The notes under the pieces were generated by a model, which searched no databases, was not told where the DNA came from, and saw only the letters and a program-made list of their open reading frames with translations. Of a stretch of DNA of 64,000 bases, positions 45,558 to 54,617 are shown one piece after another (the first letter of the stretch is position 1; every line of letters begins with the position of its first letter). Both the position numbers and the translations under genes were made by a program. The DNA is from Methylocystis echinoides (GTDB taxonomy: Bacteria > Pseudomonadota > Alphaproteobacteria > Rhizobiales > Beijerinckiaceae), in assembly GCF_040687965.1 (NCBI RefSeq), contig NZ_CP156084.1, forward strand, positions 3,410,501 to 3,474,500. The letters are read 5' to 3'.

Positions 45558-46028
45558 CTAGCGCCGTCCGTAAATCTGGTCGGCGCGCTTTACGAAAGCG
45601 TCGGCGTATTTTTGAAAAGCCTTGTCGAACATGGCGCCCATGACGAGCCCGAGCGCCATGCTCTTGAACTCATAGGCGATGAAAAAGTCGATGATCGAGC
45701 GCGGCTTGCCGTCGGGGCCCGGCGCCTCCTCGCGGAAGCACCAGCGATTGTCAAGCTTACGGAACGGCCCGTCGATATAGCCGACCTTTACCTCGAGCTT
45801 GTTCGAGTCGCAGGTCACGCGGCTGGTGTAGCGCTCGCAAATCGCCTTGAATCCGACTTGCATCTCAGCCACGAGCTCGACGACCCCCGGCGCGACCTCG
45901 GTGCGCCGTCGGACCTTCATCGCTTCGCAGAGCGGCACGAACTGTGGATAGGTCTCGATGTCGCAAACAAGCGCGAACATGTCGGCGGCGCTGTGGGCGG
46001 CGTGGCGGCGCGTGCGGAAGCTTTTCAT
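45558..46028 (-). CDS. RatA/COQ10-type START-domain protein
   Basis: 156 residues. MKSFRTRRHAAHSAADMFALVCDIETYPQFVPLCEA at the start and the central IDGPFRKLDNRW are the polyketide cyclase/COQ10 signature; the fold binds a hydrophobic ligand in a helix-grip pocket. In E. coli RatA was reported to affect ribosome subunit association, while mitochondrial COQ10 binds ubiquinone; the latter role seems more likely here. Its usual neighbour lipA lies two genes upstream. Confidence 0.92.
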   Translation of the reverse strand: MKSFRTRRHAAHSAADMFALVCDIETYPQFVPLCEAMKVRRRTEVAPGVVELVAEMQVGFKAICERYTSRVTCDSNKLEVKVGYIDGPFRKLDNRWCFREEAPGPDGKPRSIIDFFIAYEFKSMALGLVMGAMFDKAFQKYADAFVKRADQIYGRR

Positions 46029-46420
46029 AAGATCGGGGTTTTAAGCGATTTCAGCGCCGGAGGAAACGTCGCCGGCGCGCTGAGTCCGACGATGGCGAAT
46101 TCGTCGCGACGACCGCCCCGAAGGCGGGCGCGGGGGCGCAAGCGGATCCAGCCCGCGCATAGGCTCGGGCCGCCCCCTGCTCCTATCCCGGCCGAGCGGC
46201 TTCGCGTTCGCCGACCCCCGCTGAAGGCCCGGACTGGCCTTCAGCGCGGGGCGAGACAGTGAGTGTCGCAGGCGACGGCTCTCGCGGAACTGCGCGCTCC
46301 GCGGTGCGACCGTCGCTTCGGCGCGTTTCCGTAACCGTCCCCCGCAGCTTCGCGGCCACCGTCTCATGGTCTGCCGGCCAAGGGGACTCCCGAGCCCGCA
46401 GCTTGACAATCGAGCGAGAG
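46029..46420. other. Intergenic region between the Flp pilin gene and ratA
   Basis: 392 bases. It holds a stem at 46215-46251 (GCTGAAGGCC with GGCCTTCAGC, extended by CCCC/GGGG), which has no T-run but could end the pilin transcript. No gene is recognised. Confidence 0.5.
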
Positions 46421-46579
46421 CTACAGATTGCCCGTGATATTGGCGAAGGTCGCCGAGAGTTTGGTGCCCAAGGTCCTGGACGCGGAGATGATGGCGACGC
46501 CGAGCAGCGCCGACAACAGGCCGTATTCAATCGCCGTCGCGCCAGAATCGTCGGCCATAAACTTTTTGAACCAGTTCAT
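46421..46579 (-). CDS. Flp-family type IVb pilin, orphan
   Basis: 52 residues from ATG 46579, with GGAG upstream. MNWFKKFMADDSGATAIEYGLL is the classic Flp prepilin start: a basic leader, then the Gly-Ala site and the Glu five residues into the mature hydrophobic helix. Prepilin peptidase would cut it before the helix. No tad/cpa assembly genes are in the window, so it depends on machinery encoded elsewhere. It lies between lipA and ratA, which are usually adjacent. Confidence 0.9.
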   Translation of the reverse strand: MNWFKKFMADDSGATAIEYGLLSALLGVAIISASRTLGTKLSATFANITGNL

Positions 46580-46748
46580 TTTCGCAAGCTCCGTATCAGC
46601 TTCAGCCGTCAGTATGCGGCTTCGATGCACCCTAGGCGGCAAAGGTCACGGTCAAGTTAATGAAATGGCCTCAAACCGAGTTAGACGCGGGCTTTGGGCC
46701 ATTCCGCAAAGGGACCATCAAGTAACGCTTAAGGCGGGGCGCGGCGGC

Positions 46749-47735
46749 TCAGCGGCCCGCGCCGTCCGCCGCCCGCGACGCGGCGCGCGCCAACCGCAGC
46801 CGCTCGAAATCCTCGCCCGCGTGATGCGACGAGCGCGTCAGCGGCGAGGCGGCGACATAGGCGAAGCCCTTGGCGAAGGCGAGCGCCTTATAGGCTTCGA
46901 ACTCCTCCGGCGTGACGAAACGGGCGACCGGGTGGTGCTTGCGGGTCGGCTGGAGATATTGGCCCAGCGTGATGAAGTCGATCTCGGCCGAGCGCATGTC
47001 GTCCATGACCTGCATGACCTCGTTGCGGGTCTCGCCGAGGCCGAGCATCAGCCCGGATTTGGTGAAAAGCTGCGGGTTCAACTCCTTGGCGCGCTGCAGC
47101 AGACGCAGGGAGTGGAAGTAGCGCGCGCCAGGGCGAACAGTTACATAAAGAGACGGCACGGTTTCGAGATTGTGGTTGAAGACATCGGGCCCCGCCGCGA
47201 CCACGCGCTCCAGCGCGCCGTCCTTGCGCAGGAAATCGGGCGCGAGCACCTCGATCGTCGTGCCGGGACACGACGCCCGGATCGCCAGGATGGTTCTGGC
47301 AAAGTGGTCGGCGCCGCCGTCCGCCAGGTCATCGCGGTCGACCGACGTGACGACGACATGGGAGAGCCCGAGGGCTTTTGTCGCCTCCGCCACCCTGCCC
47401 GGTTCGTCCGCGTCGAGCGGCGCCGGCAGTCCGGTCGCGACGTTGCAGAAGGCGCAGGCGCGGGTGCATACCTCCCCCATGATCATGAAGGTGGCGTGTT
47501 TCTTCTCCCAGCATTCGCCAATGTTGGGACAGGCGGCTTCCTGGCAGACCGTCGCGAGGCCGGCGCCCTTCAGCAGCGCGCTGGTTTCGGCCCAGGCTTT
47601 CGAGCCCGGCGCCTTTACCCTGATCCATGGCGGCTTGCGCAACACGGGCTGGTCCGGCCGCGCCGCTTTTTCGGGGTGACGCAGCGCGCCGGTTCTGGGA
47701 CGCGGATCGTTATTCAAAAGATCGATGACGGGCAC
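46749..47735 (-). CDS. lipA: Lipoyl synthase LipA
   Basis: 328 residues. The auxiliary cluster motif [12 protein letters not shown] and the radical-SAM motif [10 protein letters not shown] are both intact, and the C-terminal RSSHHAGE supplies the serine ligand. It inserts two sulfurs in octanoyl groups of the E2 and H proteins. ATG start; the length is standard. The minus-strand order is lipA, flp pilin, ratA. Confidence 0.97.
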   Translation of the reverse strand: MPVIDLLNNDPRPRTGALRHPEKAARPDQPVLRKPPWIRVKAPGSKAWAETSALLKGAGLATVCQEAACPNIGECWEKKHATFMIMGEVCTRACAFCNVATGLPAPLDADEPGRVAEATKALGLSHVVVTSVDRDDLADGGADHFARTILAIRASCPGTTIEVLAPDFLRKDGALERVVAAGPDVFNHNLETVPSLYVTVRPGARYFHSLRLLQRAKELNPQLFTKSGLMLGLGETRNEVMQVMDDMRSAEIDFITLGQYLQPTRKHHPVARFVTPEEFEAYKALAFAKGFAYVAASPLTRSSHHAGEDFERLRLARAASRAADGAGR

Positions 47736-47760
47736 AGGGAGCCTCCCCCTGCGCCTTTAT

Positions 47761-48102
47761 CTAGGCGCTGAACCGGCCAAGAGCAATGTGATCCGGTCCG
47801 TCAGGCCGCTCGGGATGCCGCCGACGCCAAGCGTAGCACAAGGCGGCGGCGCCGATCAGACCGCCGGCCAGCGCGACTCCACCGCCCCGCGGGACCTGCC
47901 CTAACAGGCAGGCGGCTTCACTGCCGAGCCAGGCGCCGCAGACGCCCATGATGGCGACCGCCGGCGATAAGGCTCTCAGTCGCAGCGGCCGCGCGCAGAC
48001 GAGAACCCAGCCGACGGCGAGACCGATCAGCACAAAGGCGGCGAACTGTACGTGCGGAGAGGACGCTGAAGCGCCAAGCGCTGCGTCCAGCAAATCGTCC
48101 AT
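47761..48102 (-). CDS. Small membrane protein, unknown
   Basis: 113 residues from ATG 48102, which has GGGGGAC in front; the frame stays open upstream without support. Three hydrophobic, glycine-rich segments lie at about 17-35, 40-60 and 67-85, ending in a basic and acidic tail. The pattern is similar to transglycosylase-associated (YeaQ/YmgE) membrane proteins but lacks a clear signature. It starts 26 bases upstream of lipA and may share its transcript. Confidence 0.55.
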   Translation of the reverse strand: MDDLLDAALGASASSPHVQFAAFVLIGLAVGWVLVCARPLRLRALSPAVAIMGVCGAWLGSEAACLLGQVPRGGGVALAGGLIGAAALCYAWRRRHPERPDGPDHIALGRFSA

Positions 48103-48425
48103 GATTGTCCCCCGGGGAGCGCCTCGTCCAGACGCGGCGGCGCGACCATTAACGTCCGACGCGCCGCCGCGTTCCGCTTGAACAGAAGCATCTGCGGAAG
48201 CGTCGTCACCGCTTCGGGACCAATCCATGAAAGGCCGTACCGACCGCGTTGCCCCCGGCGCCGGCGCGGGCGATCTTAGGATCCCCGCCGACCATGGAAC
48301 GCCGCACGCAACGCAATATTTAACTGCGGCGACTTGAGAAAGAGGATTAAGATATTTATACACTTTAAAAACAATAGTTTGAGACTTAAACTTCTTCTAG
48401 AGCATGAAGTTCATGCAAAGCATGA
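48103..48425. other. Gene-free stretch, AT-rich toward dnaE
   Basis: 323 bases. From about 48320 the sequence becomes AT-rich. GCATGAA and TTCATGC (48402-48416) form an inverted repeat preceded by TTCTAGA, close to the dnaE stop. TCTAGAGCATG is a string often seen in rhizobial intergenic repeats. It probably serves as the dnaE transcript end. Confidence 0.45.
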
Positions 48426-51400
48426 TCAAAGATATTCGACCTCCAGCACGCCCGGGATTTCCCGGAGGGCGGCGGCGATCTCGGCAGTGACCGGATAGCC
48501 GCCAGGCAGACGAATTTCGATCTCTTCGGGCGCAATCTCCCGCCTGATCAGGACGGAGACTTCGCCCTCCCCCTTTCCAACAATCTTGCTCTTGATCCCG
48601 CTGATCGGCTCCTGATCCCCGACGATGACCCGCAAACCGCGATGCGCGCGGGACGCGGCGGCAGCCAGCGGCTCGACTGTGACAATGCGGGCGCGCACGT
48701 CGTCGCCCTCGACCGCGGCGGAAAGCGTGATCAGAACCGCTGCGCCCTTCTCCAGCGCATCGCGATACTGGTTGAGCCCCTCCTGGAAGAGAATGGCCTC
48801 GTACTGGCCAGACGTGTCCGAGAGCTGGACGATGCCCATCTTGGAGCCGGACTTGGTACGCCGCTCGGCGCGGTCCAGAACCACCGCCGCGAGCCGCCCG
48901 GCGGTGGCGCCTTTCTTCACGTCAACGACGAATTCCGCCCATCGCGACACTCTCAATTTGGGTAGGAGGCTCGCATAGGAATCGAGCGGGTGGCCGGAGA
49001 GGAAGAACCCCGCCGCTTCATACTCGCGCCGCAGCCTCTCCCCTGCCGACCAATGCGGGACCTTGGGCAGCACGAGGTCGTCCGCCTCGGCCTCGCCAAA
49101 GAGGGCGTTCTGCCCGGCCTTGCGGTCCTCGGCATGGCGGTTGGCGGTCGCGAGGACGGCCTCGATGGCGGCGAAGGCGCGGGCGCGATTGGGCTCCAGC
49201 TCGTCGAAGGCCCCGCAGGCGGCGAGATTTTCGAGCACCTTTTTGTTCACTTCGCGTGGATTGATCCGGCGCGCGAAGTCCGAGAGGCTCGTGAAGGGGC
49301 GGTCGCCGCGCGCGCGGACGATCGATTCCGCCTGCCCCTCGCCGACGCCCTTGATGGCGGAGAGCGCATAGCGGATCGTGAGCTGGCCCTCGGCGCCGGG
49401 AGCGACGTCGAAATCGACGCCCGAGCGCTTGATCGACGGTGGCTCGACGGCGATGCCGAGCCGGCGCGCCTCGTCCCGGAACTCGGCCAGCTTGTCGGTC
49501 TGGCTCTTGTCGAAGGTCATGGAGGCGGCGAGGAACTCCGCCGGATAATGGGCCTTGAACCAGGCGGTCTGATAGGCGATCAGCGCATAGGCTGCGGCGT
49601 GCGACTTGTTGAACCCGTAGTCCGCGAATTTGGCGAGCAGGTCGAAGATGAAATTGGCGCGATCGGCCTTCACCTCCCGCTCGACCGCGCCTTTGACGAA
49701 GCGTTCGCGCTGGGCGTCCATCTCGGCCTTGATCTTCTTGCCCATGGCGCGGCGGAGCATGTCGGCTTCGCCCAGCGTGTAGCCGGAGAGCACCTGGGCG
49801 ATCTGCATCACCTGTTCCTGATAGATGATGACGCCGAAGGTCTCCTTCAGAATGGGCTCGATCTTCGGGTGGTAGTAATCCGCCTCCTCGTCGCCGAGCT
49901 TGACCGCGCAATAGGTCGGGATGTTCGCCATCGGGCCCGGCCGGTAGAGGGCGACGAGGGCAATGATGTCCTCGAAGCGATCGGCGTGCATCTCGACCAG
50001 CGCCTTGCGCATGCCGGCGCTTTCCAGCTGGAACACGCCCACGGTCTCGCCGCGCCCGAGCATGGCGTAGGTTTCCTTGTCGTCGAGCGGAACCTTGGCG
50101 AGGTCGAAGTCCGGATCGCGGCGGCGGGCGAGCTGGCCCGCCATGGCCAGCACCGTCAGGGTCTTCAGGCCCAGGAAGTCGAATTTGATGAGGCCCGCAG
50201 GCTCGACCCATTTCATGTTGAACTGGGTGGCCGGCATGTCGGATTTCGGGTCGCGGTAGAGCGGCGTCACCTCGTGCAGCGGCCGATCGCCAATCACCAC
50301 GCCGGCGGCGTGGGTCGACGCGTTGGAATAGAGTCCTTCGAGCGCCCCGGCGATTTTGAAGAGCCGCGCCACCCGCTCGTCCTGTTCGGCGGCCTCTCTC
50401 AGCTTCTGCTCGCCGGCGAGGGCTTCCGCGAGCGTTACGGGCTTCGCCGGGTTCTGGGGCACGAGCTTGGCGAGCTTGTCGACCTGGCCGAGCGGCATTT
50501 CGAGCACGCGGCCGACGCTGCGCAGGACGCCGCGGGCGAGGAAGGAGCCAAAGGTGATGATCTGCGCCACCCGGTCGGCCCCGTAGCGGTCGCGGACATA
50601 GTCGATCACCTCCCCGCGCCGCGTCTGGCAGAAGTCGATGTCGAAGTCCGGCATCGACACGCGCTCGGGATTGAGGAAGCGCTCGAAGAAAAGCCCGAAG
50701 CGCAGCGGGTCGAGATCGGTGATGGTCAGCGCATAGGCGACGAGCGAGCCCGCGCCCGAGCCGCGCCCCGGCCCCACCGGAATCCCCTGCGCCTTGGCGT
50801 ATTTGATGAAATCGGAGACGATCAGAAAATAGCCCGGAAACCCCATCTTCTCGATCGTCGAGAGCTCGAAGTCGAGGCGGGCCGAATAGTCGTCGCGGGT
50901 GAAACCCTCGGCCGGGCCGTGGGCCGCGAGCCGCGCCATGAGCCCCTCGGTCGCCTGGCGGCGAAGCTCCGCGGCCTCCACCTCGGTCAAGGAGCGATCG
51001 TCCGGCGCGTCGCTCAAGAAGCGCGGCATGATCGGCTTGCGGGTCTTCGGGCGGAAGCTGGCGCGGCGCGCGATTTCGATCGTGTTGGCCGTGGCTTCCT
51101 CAAGATCCGCGAACAACGCGCGCATCTCGCCGCGCGTCTTGAAATAATGCTCGGGCGTCACCCGGCGCCGGTCGGCGACGCTCGTCACCGTGCCCTCTGC
51201 GATGCAGAGCAGCGCGTCATGGGCCTCGAAATCGCCGCGCGCGGCAAAATAAGGCTCGTTGGTCGCGACCAGCGGCGCGCCCCGGCGATAGGCCAGGTCG
51301 AGAAGTTGCGGCTCGACCTCCTGCTCGATCGGAAGCTTGTGGCGCTGGAGTTCGACATAGAGTCGATCGCCATACAAGCCGAGCAGCGTCTCCAGCCGCG

Positions 51401-51887
51401 CCTTGGCGATCTCCGCCTGCCCTGCCGCAAACATGCGGTCGAGCGGCCCGTCGGGCCCGCCGGTGAGCGCAATCAGCTCGGCCGCGTCTTCGGCCAGCGC
51501 CGCGAGCGTCACATGGGGTTCGTCGCCCGCCGCAGTGTCGAGATAGGCGCGCGAGGCGACGCGCATGAGATTGAGATAGCCGGTCTCGGACTTGGCGAGC
51601 AGGACGATATTGCCCTTGCCCTCGTCGCGCCCCGCCGGGCCGGACGTCTTCGCGTCGCCGAAATCCACGCGCAGCTGCACGCCGGCGATGGGCTGAATGC
51701 CGGCCTTGGCCGCCTTTTCGGAAAATTCCAAGGCCGCGAAGAGATTATTGGTGTCGGTGACGGCGAGCGCCGCCTGTTCGTCCCGCGCGGCGAGATCGAT
51801 CAGCTTGCCGATCGTCAGCGCCCCCTCGCGGAGCGAAAAAGCGGTGTGAAGATGGAGATGGACGAAGCCAGCGGTTCCCGCGCTCAT
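48426..51887 (-). CDS. dnaE: DNA polymerase III alpha subunit DnaE
   Basis: 1153 residues, normal for DnaE1. The PHP domain starts HLHLHTAFSLREGALTI; the polymerase active site is in PDFDIDFCQTRR with the two aspartates; then PGRGSGAGSL, GFNKSHAAAYALIAY, the HhH segment (IKGVGEGQAESI) and an OB domain near the C-terminus. It is the replicative polymerase. It stands alone on its strand. Its position close to a likely terminus is unusual for such a highly expressed replication gene but not impossible. Confidence 0.97.
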   Translation of the reverse strand: MSAGTAGFVHLHLHTAFSLREGALTIGKLIDLAARDEQAALAVTDTNNLFAALEFSEKAAKAGIQPIAGVQLRVDFGDAKTSGPAGRDEGKGNIVLLAKSETGYLNLMRVASRAYLDTAAGDEPHVTLAALAEDAAELIALTGGPDGPLDRMFAAGQAEIAKARLETLLGLYGDRLYVELQRHKLPIEQEVEPQLLDLAYRRGAPLVATNEPYFAARGDFEAHDALLCIAEGTVTSVADRRRVTPEHYFKTRGEMRALFADLEEATANTIEIARRASFRPKTRKPIMPRFLSDAPDDRSLTEVEAAELRRQATEGLMARLAAHGPAEGFTRDDYSARLDFELSTIEKMGFPGYFLIVSDFIKYAKAQGIPVGPGRGSGAGSLVAYALTITDLDPLRFGLFFERFLNPERVSMPDFDIDFCQTRRGEVIDYVRDRYGADRVAQIITFGSFLARGVLRSVGRVLEMPLGQVDKLAKLVPQNPAKPVTLAEALAGEQKLREAAEQDERVARLFKIAGALEGLYSNASTHAAGVVIGDRPLHEVTPLYRDPKSDMPATQFNMKWVEPAGLIKFDFLGLKTLTVLAMAGQLARRRDPDFDLAKVPLDDKETYAMLGRGETVGVFQLESAGMRKALVEMHADRFEDIIALVALYRPGPMANIPTYCAVKLGDEEADYYHPKIEPILKETFGVIIYQEQVMQIAQVLSGYTLGEADMLRRAMGKKIKAEMDAQRERFVKGAVEREVKADRANFIFDLLAKFADYGFNKSHAAAYALIAYQTAWFKAHYPAEFLAASMTFDKSQTDKLAEFRDEARRLGIAVEPPSIKRSGVDFDVAPGAEGQLTIRYALSAIKGVGEGQAESIVRARGDRPFTSLSDFARRINPREVNKKVLENLAACGAFDELEPNRARAFAAIEAVLATANRHAEDRKAGQNALFGEAEADDLVLPKVPHWSAGERLRREYEAAGFFLSGHPLDSYASLLPKLRVSRWAEFVVDVKKGATAGRLAAVVLDRAERRTKSGSKMGIVQLSDTSGQYEAILFQEGLNQYRDALEKGAAVLITLSAAVEGDDVRARIVTVEPLAAAASRAHRGLRVIVGDQEPISGIKSKIVGKGEGEVSVLIRREIAPEEIEIRLPGGYPVTAEIAAALREIPGVLEVEYL

Positions 51888-52038
51888 GGCGGGAGTCTAA
51901 TGATTTGTGGGACCAGCCGAAACAATAGAGTTCGCGCGTCCACAGGCGCGGAAAACGGAGAAATAGCGGCGGACGCCCCTGCTGCTTCGAGACGCCGCCT
52001 TCGGCGGCTCCTCAGCATGAGGGGCTTCGGCAAGCGCC

Positions 52039-52090
52039 TCAGACACTTGGGCCTTCTCAGACACTTGGGCCTTCACAGACACTTGGCCTC
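52039..52090. repeat. 18-bp tandem repeat, nearly three copies
   Basis: TCAGACACTTGGGCCTTC occurs at 52039-52056 and 52057-52074, and a third, slightly altered and shorter copy follows to about 52090. The period is a multiple of three but there is no credible reading frame here. It lies about 150 bases upstream of dnaE. Confidence 0.8.
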
Positions 52091-52141
52091 ACGAGCCTCC
52101 GCCAAGCGTCTGACTCGCATCTCGGGCCTGCCAAAAAGCGA

Positions 52142-52169
52142 AGCCCGGCGAGGCTTCCCTCGCCGGGCT
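52142..52169 (-). terminator. Terminator after the phasin gene
   Basis: AGCCCGGCGAGG pairs perfectly with CCTCGCCGGGCT around CTTC. On the minus strand the stem is followed by TCGCTTTTT, so it ends the phasin transcript. Confidence 0.82.
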
Positions 52170-52212
52170 GAAATCCGCTGGCGCCGCCCCGGACGAAAGG
52201 GCGCCGATTGTG

Positions 52213-52551
52213 TTACTCGGCCGGCGTGAAGGTCTTCGTCACCGACTCGAACGGCTTGAAGACATCCTTGGCGATGGAGGCGTAAAGCTCGCCGATCTTG
52301 CTCGCCTCGGCGACGAAATCCTCGTAGGCGGTCTTGGCGAAGTCGGTCTGAAGCGCGAAGGCCTCATCCATCTTCTTCACCGCAATAAGCTTTTCAGCAA
52401 GCAGACGGCTCTTCTCGAACGATTTCTTGGAATAGTCGGTCGTCTCGGCCGCAATGCTCTGCCAGCCCTTCGTGACCGCCGCAGCGGCTGCGGAAACAGC
52501 CTCGAACTGCTCTTTTCCGATCTGCTGCACGCTATCGAAATTGGCGACCAT
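52213..52551 (-). CDS. Phasin-family protein
   Basis: 112 residues, almost all helical. The start FDSVQQIGKEQFEAVSAAAAAVTKGWQSIAAETTDYSKKSFE and the FALQTDFAKTAYEDFVAEASKIGELY segment fit the phasin_2 family. Phasins coat polyhydroxybutyrate granules and recruit polymerases and depolymerases; some small ones act as general stress chaperones. It is a single-gene unit with its own terminator, consistent with strong expression. No phb genes are in the window. Confidence 0.9.
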   Translation of the reverse strand: MVANFDSVQQIGKEQFEAVSAAAAAVTKGWQSIAAETTDYSKKSFEKSRLLAEKLIAVKKMDEAFALQTDFAKTAYEDFVAEASKIGELYASIAKDVFKPFESVTKTFTPAE

Positions 52552-52821
52552 GGGATTCGTCCTCTTAATAATGGCGCGGAATCCTCGTTACGCCGCCCCC
52601 TGGCGGCGCGGCGTACGCGCCGGCTAACATTGAAAATATATGCGCTGCACAAAACTTCGTCAACAGAATTGTTGCGGCGCAAAAACCCGCGTCAGATTTA
52701 CAGAAAAGCTTAACCCCTGAGTAACCGCATTCTCTTACCCTGAAGAACTGTAGCGTTTTTGCGACTGTGGCCTTCAGCTTGTCGCCCACGCCAGTGCCAG
52801 TTCCGTAAGGGGCGCGTACCA

Positions 52822-54564
52822 ATGTCGAAATCGAGTTTGCTGGACCGCCTGGCTCAGCCCCGCTCTCTCGCCGCGATCTTCGCGGCCATCATGGCTTTCA
52901 TCGCCGTCACGGCGATCCCCGCCGAAGCGCGCCGTCACGGCCATCGGTCCTATCACGCTTTCCACCATCACTTCTCCCACCATCGCGTCTATGCCCGCCA
53001 CGAGCGCAGCCACCGCTTCTCCGCGTCAACCTCGGGCGGCGGCGGCGAGATCATCGGCGAGCATCGCGGTTTTGCGGCCATTGTCGTCGACGGCAACAGT
53101 GGCGAGACCCTCTACGCCCGCAATGAACACGAGTTGCGTCACCCGGCGTCAGTGACCAAAGTGATGACGCTTTACCTGCTGTTCGAGCAGCTGGAGAAAG
53201 GCCGTCTGCGGCTCGATACGCCGCTGATGATTTCCGCCCATGCGGCCGCCCAGGCCCCCTCCAAGCTCGGCCTGCAGCCGGGCGAGACGATCAGCGTCGA
53301 GAACGCCATCAAGGCGGTCGTCACCAAGTCCGCAAACGACATCGCCTGCGCCATCGCCGAGAATATTGGCGGCGACGAGCGCAGCTTCGCGCAGATGATG
53401 ACCCGCAAGGCGCATGCGCTCGGCATGCGCAACACGCATTACGCCAACGCGTCGGGCCTGCCCGACCCGGCCCAGATCACCACGGCCTATGACCTCTCCG
53501 TTCTGGGCCGGGCGATTCAGGACCGCTTCCCCCGCTACTATCGCTATTTCTCCATCCACAGCTTCGCCTACAATGGCGCGCTGCACGGCAACCACAACCA
53601 TCTGCTCGGCCGCGTCGAGGGCATGGACGGGATCAAGACCGGCTACACCCGCGCGTCTGGCTTCAATCTGCTGACCTCGGTCCGGCGCGGCAATCATCAT
53701 ATCGTCGCGGTCGTCATGGGCGGCGCCACGGCCGCCGGCCGCGACCACATCATGGCGAATCTGATCGAGCAGCACATCGGCGGCGGCTCGTCCGTGCGCA
53801 CGGCGGCGGCGATCACCGAGGACAACGCCGCCGCGGATGAGGTCGCCGAGGCGCCGGCGGCAATTGAGCGTCCGGCCGAGCGTCGCGTCGCCGTCGCGGA
53901 ACCTGTCGCCGAGCCGGCGGTCGCGCGCCAGCCCGAGCGGCTCGCTTACGCCGAGGAGCCGGCGACCGATCCGGATGAGGTCGGAACCGTCGCTCCCCGC
54001 GCATTGCGTCACGCCGATTCCGCTCCCGTGCCGGCTGTCGCCGTTCCGCTGCGGGAGAAAGTCGTCGAAAAGCCGGCCGCCGAAAAGCCCGCGCAAATTC
54101 GCCCGGCGTTCGTCTCCGGCGTTCAGAAGCGGGTCGTCGAAGAGCCCGTCGCGAAAAAGGGACACGGCAAGGACGCCGCCAAGCAGCAACTCGCCGCCAC
54201 TGACGGCTCGACGTCGAGCCGCGCCGCCAAAGGCAAGGAAATCACCGTCGCGACGACCACGCCGTCCGCGATCCGCTCGACCACCAGCGTCGCCAAGGCC
54301 GACGCGGCGCGGCCGACCCGGCCCGGTTGGATGATCCAGATCGGCGCCGCCGAGGACCCGGACAAGGCCAACCAGCTGCTCTCGCGCGCCCGCAGCCAGC
54401 TTCAAGGATTTCCGCCCACGGCGCGGGCCTTCACGGAGAAGGTGCAGAAGGGCAATGAGACGCTCTGGCGCGCCCGCTTCGCCGGCCTCGAGGAACAAAG
54501 CGCGCAGTCGGCCTGCAAGGCTCTGAAAAAATCCGGCTTCGCCTGCTTCACGACGAAGAACTAA
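52822..54564 (+). CDS. D-alanyl-D-alanine carboxypeptidase with SPOR domain
   Basis: 580 residues from ATG 52822. A signal peptide of about 36 residues is followed by a His-rich stretch (38-65). The penicillin-binding domain has Ser110-x-x-Lys113 (PASVTK), Ser170-Ala-Asn172 and Lys272-Thr-Gly274. Then comes about 200 residues of Ala/Pro/Glu/Val-rich linker and a C-terminal SPOR domain (WMIQIGAAEDPDKANQLL). It trims peptidoglycan pentapeptides; the SPOR domain would bring it to division-site glycans. The His-rich segment might bind metal. Confidence 0.93.
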   Translation: MSKSSLLDRLAQPRSLAAIFAAIMAFIAVTAIPAEARRHGHRSYHAFHHHFSHHRVYARHERSHRFSASTSGGGGEIIGEHRGFAAIVVDGNSGETLYARNEHELRHPASVTKVMTLYLLFEQLEKGRLRLDTPLMISAHAAAQAPSKLGLQPGETISVENAIKAVVTKSANDIACAIAENIGGDERSFAQMMTRKAHALGMRNTHYANASGLPDPAQITTAYDLSVLGRAIQDRFPRYYRYFSIHSFAYNGALHGNHNHLLGRVEGMDGIKTGYTRASGFNLLTSVRRGNHHIVAVVMGGATAAGRDHIMANLIEQHIGGGSSVRTAAAITEDNAAADEVAEAPAAIERPAERRVAVAEPVAEPAVARQPERLAYAEEPATDPDEVGTVAPRALRHADSAPVPAVAVPLREKVVEKPAAEKPAQIRPAFVSGVQKRVVEEPVAKKGHGKDAAKQQLAATDGSTSSRAAKGKEITVATTTPSAIRSTTSVAKADAARPTRPGWMIQIGAAEDPDKANQLLSRARSQLQGFPPTARAFTEKVQKGNETLWRARFAGLEEQSAQSACKALKKSGFACFTTKN

Positions 54565-54617
54565 GGGCCTCCGCCATGTCCGCGACCTGGGATCATGACG
54601 AACCCGCGCGCCGCCGC

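Larger units (their letters stand above)
51888..52212. other. Intergenic region between the phasin gene and dnaE
   Basis: 325 bases that hold the 18-bp tandem repeats (52039-52090) and the phasin terminator (52142-52169). It is also the dnaE upstream region, but no clear promoter was identified. Confidence 0.55.

Noticed and set aside
52039-52090. Possible CRISPR array near dnaE
   Set aside because: Copies are directly adjacent without spacers.
48990-52229. Open frame of over 1000 codons opposite dnaE
   Set aside because: A GC-rich antisense shadow; no motif, and dnaE motifs are intact on the other strand.
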